From: G963717155 sp963717155
GTDB taxonomy: Bacteria; Actinomycetota; Thermoleophilia; Gaiellales; JALYLC01
Direction of reading: 5' to 3'
Assembly: GCA_963717155.1 (NCBI GenBank)
Contig: OY970326.1
Coordinates: forward strand, 1,798,001-1,862,000
Length of the DNA stretch: 64,000 nt
Position numbers and translations under genes: made by a program. Positions 1 to 7,820 of the stretch are shown here, one piece after another (the stretch's first letter is position 1; each line of letters starts with the position of its first letter). Under the pieces are notes generated by a model, which did no database searches, was not told the origin of the DNA, and saw nothing but the letters and a program-made list of their open reading frames with translations.

Positions 1-20
1 CTGCGCCAGCGCTGAGCTTG

Positions 21-51
21 CCCGCTCGTCGGCCGCGAGCCGACGAGCGGG
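21..51. terminator. GC-rich hairpin, likely terminator
   Basis: A perfect 12-bp inverted repeat (21-32 with 40-51) encloses a 7-base loop. It lies just beyond the stop codon of the minus-strand gene that ends at 63. There is no T-run on either side, so it would be the intrinsic type without U-tract often seen in high-GC actinobacteria. Confidence 0.55.
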
Positions 52-62
52 GCCGGGGACGC

Positions 63-563
63 CTACGGGATCGGGTTCGGGCCGTACTTGACGATCGTGA
101 CGGTGCCAAGGCTGACGGGCTGGGCATTCGGCGGCGCGATGTCCGAGACGATGCCCGTCTTGAAGTTCATCACGAAGATGTCGGTGGACCAGCGTTCGCC
201 GGTCTGGTTGAACCACGCGATCATCAGCTTGTGGTGGCCGACGGGAAGCGCGGTGTAGTCGCTGTCGAAGTGGCCGCCGCCGACGAAGGGGCCGCCGATC
301 GCGAATGCGTCGACGCTCGTGGACGAGTAGTCCTGCTGGAACGTGCTGCCGGTGTTGTTCCCGAGCGTGTAGTCCGTGACGATCGTGTAGCCCGTCAGAT
401 CGACCGTGTTGATCTGGGTCGGATAGCCGGTGATCGACCCACGGTGGTGCCCTGCCCGCAAGCCATGCCCCGGCTTGTGAGCGCTCGCGGTGGCGGTCGT
501 GATCACGCCGACTGCGACGGCAGCGGCCACGGCGACGGCCAGCATCTTCGCGCGCACGTTCAT
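63..563 (-). CDS. Secreted hypothetical protein
   Basis: 166 aa, unknown family. ATG at 563 follows a strong GAGGGGG ribosome site. The N-terminus (MNVRAKMLAVAVAAAVAVG) is a classic signal peptide, with likely cleavage after the TASA stretch near residue 27, so the protein is exported. The mature part is short, polar and glycine/threonine rich, ending in ...VKYGPNPIP, with no cysteines or recognisable catalytic motif. A hairpin follows the stop codon, so it is probably transcribed alone. No function can be assigned. Confidence 0.7.
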   Translation of the reverse strand: MNVRAKMLAVAVAAAVAVGVITTATASAHKPGHGLRAGHHRGSITGYPTQINTVDLTGYTIVTDYTLGNNTGSTFQQDYSSTSVDAFAIGGPFVGGGHFDSDYTALPVGHHKLMIAWFNQTGERWSTDIFVMNFKTGIVSDIAPPNAQPVSLGTVTIVKYGPNPIP

Positions 564-729
564 GTTCGTCCCCCTCGTGAGACATGAGCGCCGGGCGACG
601 CGGTCGGTGTCGCCCGACGCGAGTGGACCGACTCTACCCCGGTGCGCGAAGCGCTCGCAATCGCCGACGTCGTCACTGGCGCGTGCCTCGATCCACGCCG
701 GCGTCGGCGTCGCCACGATTCGTCCAACG

Positions 730-1752
730 CTAGCGGCGTCGTGCCGCGGGCCGCAGCGCCGGGTTGTCGAACGAGTTGTCGAGCGGGTTGATGGTCGTGC
801 CCGGCGCGACGATCTCGTCGATGCGGTCGAGCACCTCCTCGTCGAGGACGACGCCGGCCGCCGCAAGCTGGCTCTCGAGCTGCTCCATGGTGCGCGGACC
901 GATGATGGGAGCGGTGATCGCGGGGTGGTTCAGCACGAAGGCGATCGCGAGCTGGATGAGCGTGATGCCAGCGTCATCCGCAAGCTGGGCGAGCTGCTCG
1001 ACCGCATCGAGCTTGCGCCGGTTGGCGGGCGTCGAGAGGTCGAAGCGATCCGGCAGGCGCTCGGCGCGCGAGGAGGACTGCTGGCCCGAGTCCTTGCGCC
1101 AACGGCCCGAGAGCCACCCGCCCGTCAGCGGGCTGTAGGACAGCACACCCATCCCATGTCGGCTGCAGGTCGGCAGTACGTCGCTCTCGATCGCACGGGC
1201 GAGGATCGAATAGGCCGGTTGCTCGGTGACGAAGCGCTCCAGACGCCGGTCGCGCGCGACGCACTGCGCCTCGACGATCTGGCTCGCCGGGAACGTGGAG
1301 GAGCCGATGTAGCGGACCTTCCCCTGGCGCACGAGGTCCGTGAGGGCTCCGAGCGTCTCCTCGATGTCGGTGTCGGTGCGCGGGCGGTGCACCTGGTACA
1401 GGTCGATCCAGTCCGTGCCCAGGCGGTGCAGCGAGTCCTCGACCTCGCGGATGATCCACCGGCGCGAGCTGCCCTGCCGGTTGGGGTCATCGCCCATCGG
1501 CCCGTGGAACTTCGTGGCCAGGATGATGTCGTCGCGCCGGCCACCCGCCAACGCCTTGCCGACGATCTCCTCCGACTCGCCGCGCGCGTAGACATCGGCC
1601 GTGTCGACGAAGTTGACGCCCGCGTCGAGCGCGGCGTGGATGATCCGGATCGACTCGTCGTGGTCGGGGTTGCCCCAGGCACCGAACATCATCGTCCCGA
1701 GGCACAGCTTGCTGACCGAGACACCCGTGCGTCCCAGGATGTGGCGTTCCAT
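730..1752 (-). CDS. Aldo/keto reductase
   Basis: 340 aa, full length for the family. NADPH-dependent reduction of carbonyls in the cytoplasm; substrate unknown. The catalytic tetrad is readable: D and Y in VDTADVYARG, K in ATKFHG, H in YQVHRP. The C-terminal APIIGPRTMEQL segment is the usual NADP-binding part. ATG at 1752 was chosen because GGAG lies 6 bases upstream; an in-frame ATG at 1758 overlaps that site. It is divergent from the epimerase gene starting at 1790, with only about 37 bases between, so the two promoters must overlap. Confidence 0.88.
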   Translation of the reverse strand: MERHILGRTGVSVSKLCLGTMMFGAWGNPDHDESIRIIHAALDAGVNFVDTADVYARGESEEIVGKALAGGRRDDIILATKFHGPMGDDPNRQGSSRRWIIREVEDSLHRLGTDWIDLYQVHRPRTDTDIEETLGALTDLVRQGKVRYIGSSTFPASQIVEAQCVARDRRLERFVTEQPAYSILARAIESDVLPTCSRHGMGVLSYSPLTGGWLSGRWRKDSGQQSSSRAERLPDRFDLSTPANRRKLDAVEQLAQLADDAGITLIQLAIAFVLNHPAITAPIIGPRTMEQLESQLAAAGVVLDEEVLDRIDEIVAPGTTINPLDNSFDNPALRPAARRR

Positions 1753-1789
1753 CGTCATCTCCGATCGGTCGGTGAGCGAGACTGTCGGC

Positions 1790-2770
1790 ATGCGCATTGT
1801 CGTGATTGGTGGAACCGGACACGTCGGCACGTTCCTCGTCCCGCGAATGGTTCGAGCCGGCCACGAGGTGGTCAGCCTGAGTCGCGGCATTCGGGAGCCG
1901 TATGTCGATGACTCCGCCTGGGACTCTGTCCAGCAGGTCACCGTCGATCGCGAGGCCGAGGACGCCAGGGGCATGTTCGCGCATCACGTCCGCGACCTCG
2001 AGCCCGATGTGGTGATCGACATGGTGTGCTTCACCCCCGAGTCTGCCCGTGCGCTCCTCGAGGGGCTGCGAGGCGTCGCCGACCACCTGATCCATTGCGG
2101 CTCCATCTGGAGGCACGGCATCAGCAGCAAGGTGCCGATGACGGAGGACGACGCGAGCGAGCCGTTCGGCGAGTACGGCGTGCAGAAGGCGGCCATCGCG
2201 GCACTCCTGCGAGCGGAGACCGAAGCCGGAGGGCTGGTCACCACGTCGTTGCACCCGGGGCACATCAGCGGGCCCGGATGGCCGGTGATCAATCCGGTCG
2301 GCAACCTCGACCCGAGCGTCTGGCAGCACCTCTCCGCCGGCTCCGAGCTCGTGGTTCCCGGTCTCGGGACGGAGCTGATGCACCACGTCCACGCGGACGA
2401 CGTGGCCCAGGCGTTCGCTCTGGCAGTCGAGCGCCGCAGCGAGGCTGCCGGCCAGGCATTCAGCGTCACCGCCGCCTCGGCGCTCAACGTGCGCGGGTTC
2501 GCGGCTATCGCCGCCGGATGGTTCGGCCGCAAGGCCGTGCTGCGGTCGGTGAGCTGGGAGGAGTTCCGGGCCACCACCTCGGCGGAGTGGGCGGACTCGA
2601 GCTGGCAGCACCTCTGCCGCAGCCAGTGCATGTCGATCGACAAGGCCCGGAGGCTGCTCGGCTACGAGCCGGCCCACGAGCCGGAGGATGCTGCGCGCGA
2701 AGCGGTGTCGTGGTTGATCGAGCACGAGAAGATCCAGGTGGATGCACCGATGCTCGCGCCATCCCCGTAG
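1790..2770 (+). CDS. NAD-dependent epimerase/dehydratase family protein
   Basis: 326 aa extended short-chain dehydrogenase. The N-terminal Rossmann motif GGTGHVG (residues 7-13) binds NAD(P), and YGVQK near residue 130 matches the catalytic YxxxK. It probably acts on a nucleotide sugar or similar soluble substrate, which cannot be named from sequence. ATG at 1790 begins the Rossmann strand MRIVVIGG directly; an in-frame GTG at 1772 is possible. Its stop faces the LLM oxidoreductase gene. Confidence 0.85.
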   Translation: MRIVVIGGTGHVGTFLVPRMVRAGHEVVSLSRGIREPYVDDSAWDSVQQVTVDREAEDARGMFAHHVRDLEPDVVIDMVCFTPESARALLEGLRGVADHLIHCGSIWRHGISSKVPMTEDDASEPFGEYGVQKAAIAALLRAETEAGGLVTTSLHPGHISGPGWPVINPVGNLDPSVWQHLSAGSELVVPGLGTELMHHVHADDVAQAFALAVERRSEAAGQAFSVTAASALNVRGFAAIAAGWFGRKAVLRSVSWEEFRATTSAEWADSSWQHLCRSQCMSIDKARRLLGYEPAHEPEDAAREAVSWLIEHEKIQVDAPMLAPSP

Positions 2771-2803
2771 TGCGCCGCTCAAAGGCGGTCAGAATCCTGA
2801 CGT

Positions 2804-3736
2804 TCACCCATCGAGCAGTGGTACGACGCGCTCGCTGAACAGCTCCAGCTGAGCGCGCTCGTCGGCCAGCGGCCACAGGAAGACGCGTTGGGTGCCCGCG
2901 CGTGCGTACGCCCGCAGCGTCTCCGCGCATTCCTCCGCCGAGCCGATCGGCAAGACCGCGCGGAGCTGCTCCACCGGGCGCTTGAGCATCGGCGCCAGGA
3001 CATCCGCGAGCATCGCATCGGCTCGGGCCCGGACCTCGGTGACATAGCACCACATCGTGGCGATGCCGTTCTGGAACCGCGGCTCGTCGCGCCCGCACGC
3101 CGCGAGCGCGGCCCGGACGTCCGTCCAGGCCTGGGCGAACAGCTCCGGGGTTGTGTTGTAGCCAGACGCGAGCCAGCCATCGGCGAGGAGGGCCACGCGC
3201 TTCAGCCCCGGCGCGGATCCCCAGCTCCCGATCCAGATCGGCGGCCCGGGGCGCTGCACGGGCGTCGGGAGCAGCGTGAAGCCGGCAGTGGAGTAGAAGG
3301 CACCCTCGAACGCGACGTCGTCGGCTCGCCAGTGGGCACGCAATGTCTGCACGGACTCCTCCAGCCGCTTCCAGCGCTCCTCGAACGGCACGCCGACCAG
3401 CTCGTAGTCCCGGGCAGACGAACCCGGGCCGAGCCCGACCACCAGTCGGCCGCCGGACAGGAGGTCGATCGCCGCGAGGATCTTCGCGGTCGCTGCCGGG
3501 CCGCGCAGAGCTGGCACCGAGACGGTCGTCGCGAGCGTCATCTGACCGCTGCGCGCGAGCACGGCGGCCAGCGCAGTCGGCCCGTCGAGCCACGGGCGGG
3601 AGAAGACGAGATGGTCGTTCGCGCAGAGGTGCGTGTAGCCGAGATCGCGCGCCGTTTCGGTGAATGCGAGCAGATCATCGAGCGAGCGCTGCTCGCCCGC
3701 GAACGAGATCAGCGGAAGGTGTGCTCCGAGTTCCAT
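2804..3736 (-). CDS. LLM-class (luciferase-like) F420/flavin-dependent oxidoreductase
   Basis: 310 aa, normal length. The TIM-barrel luciferase-like pattern is clear: MELGAHLPL start, ETARDLGYTHLCANDHLVF, then LLSGGRLVVGLGPG, which is characteristic of the F420-dependent subgroup of actinobacteria. Cofactor (F420 versus FMN) and substrate are inferences. The GGGAG ribosome site lies just before ATG 3736. It is followed downstream by the S53 protease gene region on the same strand, with no evidence of a functional link. Confidence 0.85.
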   Translation of the reverse strand: MELGAHLPLISFAGEQRSLDDLLAFTETARDLGYTHLCANDHLVFSRPWLDGPTALAAVLARSGQMTLATTVSVPALRGPAATAKILAAIDLLSGGRLVVGLGPGSSARDYELVGVPFEERWKRLEESVQTLRAHWRADDVAFEGAFYSTAGFTLLPTPVQRPGPPIWIGSWGSAPGLKRVALLADGWLASGYNTTPELFAQAWTDVRAALAACGRDEPRFQNGIATMWCYVTEVRARADAMLADVLAPMLKRPVEQLRAVLPIGSAEECAETLRAYARAGTQRVFLWPLADERAQLELFSERVVPLLDG

Positions 3737-3781
3737 GCCGCTCCCTCAACAGCGGAATCGCGCCGAGGCTCCACCCTACCG

Positions 3782-5645
3782 TCAGTGATGCAGGTGCGTG
3801 GCGATCTGGTTCGCAAGCGGCGACCCGAGCCCCGATGCCATGTCGTACCCGGTGCCCGCGGTGCAGCACGAGACCCCGCTGAAGACGGAGTTGCCTCCGG
3901 TGACGATGTCCAGGAACGATCCGGGGTCGTGTTGCGCGATCGAGTACAGGAGCGGCGGGACGAATCCGGGCTTCGGCAGACCGGACTGCTGGGCCTGCTG
4001 ATCCCAGAGCGCGATCATGCCGGCTACGAGAGGGGCGGCCCCGCTCGTACCACCGACGTACGAGATCGTCTGCCCAGGCGCGGGACCGCAGCCCTGAACC
4101 CCGTGCGAGCAGATGATCGAGTAGCCGGGGCTGGCGTCTGCGAACGCTGCGACGTCCGGGACCATCCTGTAGGTCTTCTGCGACGAGGTCGCCGGCTGCC
4201 ACCACGGTCGGTCCTCGAAGCTGCTGACGCCGCCCCCGCCCGCGGCTGTCTGGTCGTAGGGCGGCGGGTATTTCGTGTCGTTCCACACGCCTGACGACTC
4301 GATCGTGTTCGCGGGGGTGAGGGTGAGGTTCGTCCCGCCGACGGCGAGCACCCAGGGTGACGTCGCCGGCCAGGACGTCGACTTCTGCTCGTCGAAGCTG
4401 TCGAGCTGGGAGGTCGGCACCCCGTGCGCGCACGACGACGACCCGCTGTCGCCTGCCGCGACGACCGTCGTGATCCCGAGTGCCGACGTCGCGGCCAGCT
4501 GGCGGTTGAACAGCGTTCGCGCTGCCGTGTATGGCTTCACGCTGGCCTCGCAGATGCCATAGGAGATCGAGATCACGTTCGGCAGCGGGGTGCCGTTCGT
4601 CGTCGCCTGGAGCGGCTCGGCGAGCAGCTCGAGCGCGCCCTGAGGATCGTTCTGGCCGAGCGCCTTCACCCACAGGTCGAGGCGCGCGAGCTTCGGCGCC
4701 ACCATCGCGACCGTCATCGCGTCCAGCGAGCTCTCGAGGATCGGCGCGATGCCCGAGCCACCGTGGATCGTCAGCGTCGTCCCCTGGAACCCGAAGCAGT
4801 TGCGATAGGCGGTGACATCGTTGGCCGGTGTCGGGGCCTCGCCGAGGATCGCGACGCGGATCCCCTGGCCCTCCAAGCCACTGGCATGCAGCGGCGCGAT
4901 CCCGTAGGCGTCGAGGATCTGGTTCGGAAACAGGCCGGCGGTCGCGGTCACGGCCCCCGGATAGGTCGTGGTGGCGCAGCCCGGGTCGATCGTGCCCGTG
5001 CGGGTGGGCGTCCCGCCGTCGACCGAGAGCCGCCCGGGCCTGCCCCGCATGCGATACCGACGTGCTCGCTGACACGTCCTCGGTGACATACAGCCCGAGG
5101 CCCGACACGGTGTCGACGTTGCCCGCGAGCCCCGACGCCAGCTTCGGCGTGTCGACCGGCAGCGCCACGGCCTGGTTGCTCTGGCCCGTCGCGTACAGAT
5201 CCCACTTCGTGCCGAACATCTTCTGCGCGTTCTTGACGCTGATCGTTGCGCTGACACGCAGGTGCGTCACGTCTACCGTGGCGGTCACACCGTACGTCTT
5301 GAACGCGCCGACGACTGCATTGCGCTTGGACGATGTGGCGCCGTAGTCCTTCTGCAGCGTCGACAGCGACAGGTAGTGGCCGTAGCTCGACGACGAGGGA
5401 TTGCTCGCCGCCTTGACGGCATTCGCGATCCCTTGCTGGTTGGCGACCAGCCCCAGCTCGAGTGACAGCTTCAGGCCGCTCGATGCGGGACCGAGATCCT
5501 TCAGACCCTTGTGGGAGATGTCCCCGAAGTCGACGCTCGTCGACGCGACGGCTGCGCCCGTTCCGGTGATCGGAACGAGCACCGATGCGGCGACTGCCAG
5601 GAGACACGCCGAGGGCCATAGGCGCAGTGCGACTCGCGACGCCAT
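3782..5645 (-). CDS. Secreted S53 peptidase (sedolisin/pro-kumamolisin type), one frameshift
   Basis: About 620 aa when joined. Residues 1-35 are a signal peptide; then comes a pro-kumamolisin activation domain (LSLSTLQKDYGAT), then the S53 catalytic domain. The catalytic Glu/Asp pair is in ESSLDAMTV (ExxxD spacing), oxyanion Asp in AAGDSGSS, and Ser in GGTSGAAPLVAG; the C-terminal calcium-binding region is present. The frame changes once near 5045, between prodomain and catalytic domain, by what reads as +1 in a G/C run. Both halves are otherwise clean, so sequencing error is likelier than decay. The protein would be an acidic-type serine carboxyl protease acting outside the cell. Confidence 0.85.
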
Positions 5646-5692
5646 CAGCGGGCAATGATGTCAGCTCGGGCTGACGGCGACACCTTCCTCCG

Positions 5693-5992
5693 CTACGACG
5701 ACGCGCGTCGCGCCACGAAGTGCGCGTAGCAGCCGTCGATGGCGAACCTCACCGCGGCGCCGAGGAGGGATCCGGTCAGGACGAGCACGGCAAGCGCCGC
5801 CATGTAGAAGATCCAGATCCACTCTGGATCGTACGGGTTGCTCGCGTGGATCCCGACGACGAGCGCGATCGCGATGACGTCGGCGCCGAGAAGCCGCAGA
5901 AGGGAGCCGGTGGAGCGCGACTTCAAGGCGCTGGTCAACGCCGGGCCCAGGAAGAGCATGGCCACCGGAGCCCACCAGGAGGTCGACGACAT
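5693..5992 (-). CDS. Small membrane protein, unknown
   Basis: 99 aa with about three hydrophobic segments (WWAPVAMLFLGPALT, LLGADVIAIALVVGIH, IFYMAALAVLVLTGSLLGA). No recognised domain. ATG 5992 is preceded by a GAGACGAG-like ribosome site. It stands alone between the S53 protease and a divergent VOC-family gene. Confidence 0.6.
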   Translation of the reverse strand: MSSTSWWAPVAMLFLGPALTSALKSRSTGSLLRLLGADVIAIALVVGIHASNPYDPEWIWIFYMAALAVLVLTGSLLGAAVRFAIDGCYAHFVARRASS

Positions 5993-6083
5993 CTCGTCTC
6001 ATGATGGGTCACGGACGCGAATGTGCAACTAATGAGTGCCGCACGGCGAGCCCGAACCGCCGCCTGGAAGGGAGTCCCGAACC

Positions 6084-6587
6084 GTGCCCGAGCACACTCC
6101 AGAACATGCCACTCCAGCTGGCTACGGCACGGTCACGCCGTGGATCATCTCGAAGGACTCCTCGGGGCTGATCGGCTTTCTCGAAGCGGCGTTCTCGGCC
6201 CGGGAGACTCCAGGGAGTCGAATGCTCAACGCAGACGGCTCGATCGCCCACGTCGAGGTGGCGATCGGCAGCTCGATCGTGATGCTGTTCGATTCGTACC
6301 CGGGGTGGCCGGAGACACCTGCCTTCCTCCGGCTCTACCTCGACGACGCTGACACCACGTATCGGAAAGCCCTGGCCGCCGGCGCGACCGCTGTCACCGA
6401 AGTGACCGAGCTCTTCTGGGGCGACCGCGTCGGGCGCGTGCGTGACCCACTCGGCAATATCTGGTGGCTGCAGAGCCATATCGCCGATGTGCCGTTCGAT
6501 GAGATGCAGAGACGCATGACAGACCCGGCGATGGTGGAGGCGATGCAGTACGTGCAGCAGACGCTCGTCGACGAGCTGCGGCGTTAG
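6084..6587 (+). CDS. VOC/glyoxalase-fold protein (PhnB-like)
   Basis: 167 aa. One vicinal-oxygen-chelate domain of the PhnB-like type: TPWIISKDSSGLIGFLEAAF, then HVEVAIGSSIVMLFD, LYLDDADTTYRKALAAGA, and RDPLGNIWWLQSH near the C-terminus. The final HI and internal acidic residues are typical metal-site positions of the fold. Function is unspecified; such proteins include bleomycin-resistance-like binders and small dioxygenases. GTG at 6084 is chosen because GGAAGGGAG lies 9 bases upstream; an in-frame ATG at 6036 has no such site. Confidence 0.8.
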   Translation: MPEHTPEHATPAGYGTVTPWIISKDSSGLIGFLEAAFSARETPGSRMLNADGSIAHVEVAIGSSIVMLFDSYPGWPETPAFLRLYLDDADTTYRKALAAGATAVTEVTELFWGDRVGRVRDPLGNIWWLQSHIADVPFDEMQRRMTDPAMVEAMQYVQQTLVDELRR

Positions 6588-6654
6588 CGCGCCTCTGCGT
6601 TTTGGCACAGAGTCGGCACAGTTGTGGGGGTCGCGGGCTGGTAGTCTCGAACGT

Positions 6655-7773
6655 ATGTTCGCAGCGGTGGATGTGGTCGATGAGGGGCTCGAGCTTCGTC
6701 GTGAGCGGCGGCGGTGTGAGCTGGTGTCGATCTTCGCGGAGCAGGCGCGGCTTGCCCAGCGGGTCACGCGAGCTCGTGCGCGAGGCAGATGACGATGCGG
6801 ATTGGCGGGCGGCGGGCTGCTCGTCGAACGCGCAGTGGCTCGCACAGCTCGCGAGCAGCGATCACCGCACGGCGGTGCGGATCACACAGACAAGCGTCGC
6901 GCTTCGCAGCCTGCCGGCACTCGACCACGCCATGAGCACGGGGACGTTGACGCTCGATCAGGTCGCAGCCGCTGCCGAGTTCGCGACGCCGGAGAGTGAT
7001 GCCGAGCTCGCGCGCGTCGCGATCGGCAAGCCGCCGAGCGCGATCGCGTTGGTGGCGCGTACGCTCGCGCCGCCCGTGGTCGAGGACGACCAGGCGTTGT
7101 ATGCGCGGCGGGCGTTGAGTATGAGTGGACGCGTGGGCGGCGCGAGCTCGCGTTCAGCGGCCGGCTGCCGCTCGAGCAGGGCGCCGTCTTCGAACAGGCG
7201 ATCTGGGACATCGCCAAAGCCCAGCGCGCGGCCGACAAGCAGGCCGGTAGCGTCATCGAGTGGCAGCAGTCGGCCGCCGACGCGCTCGTGACACTCGCCC
7301 AACACGGCGGCGGCGGCGGTGTGATCGGCGCAGTCCGACGACGCTGATCGTGCACCTGAGCGACGACGCGCCGCCGATGCTCGAAGGCGCCGGGCCGCTC
7401 AGCCCGGAGACCGCCGAGCGGCTCACCTGCGACGCGCGGCGCCTCACGATCAAGCTGAGCGGGCGCGACCTCGTGCACTCGCGCGTCGGGCGCTGCGCGT
7501 CCTACGCGCAGAAGCGCGCACTGCACAAACGCTCAGACCACTGCCAGTACCCCGGCTGTACCGCCGCGCGCGAACTGGAGGGGCACCACCTCGTCGCGGA
7601 CGAGGACGGCGGACGCACCGAGCTCGCCAACCTGATCCATGCTCTGCCCTCGACACCACAAGCTCCTGCATGACCGGCACATCCGCACCGGCGGCACCGG
7701 CGACACGCCCATCTTCCAAGATCAGGCCGGCCGCGCAATCACGACCAACCAACCACACGCGCCACCCTGTTAG
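6655..7773 (+). pseudogene. DUF222/HNH (13E12-type) endonuclease, four frame breaks
   Basis: Fragments in successive frames add up to one DUF222-HNH protein of about 370 aa: MFAAVDVVDEGLELRRERRR, then WLAQLASSDHRTAVRITQTS and DQVAAAAEFATPESDAELARV, then RELAFSGRLPLEQGAVFEQA, then CQYPGCTAARELEGHHLV, then LCPRHHKLLHDRHIRTGG. The HNH zinc knuckle (CxYPGC), the GHH and the PRHHKL histidines are intact. Breaks lie near 6775, 7125, 7340 and 7641 and, unlike most in this window, include both insertions and deletions. This could be decay or accumulated error. Such genes are multicopy in actinobacteria and are thought to move as group-specific repeats. Confidence 0.75.
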
Positions 7774-7796
7774 GCGGGGCAGTGTCAGGCCTCGTG

Positions 7797-7820
7797 CACC
7801 CGGCCCTTACGGGACCGGTC
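7797..7820. terminator. Hairpin over the STAND gene stop, possible terminator
   Basis: CCGGCCC and GGGACCGG around a TTAC loop form a short stem with one bulge, exactly across the TAA stop codon of the STAND gene (7807-7809). The DUF222/HNH remnant converges on it from the other side. There is no T-run. Confidence 0.3.
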
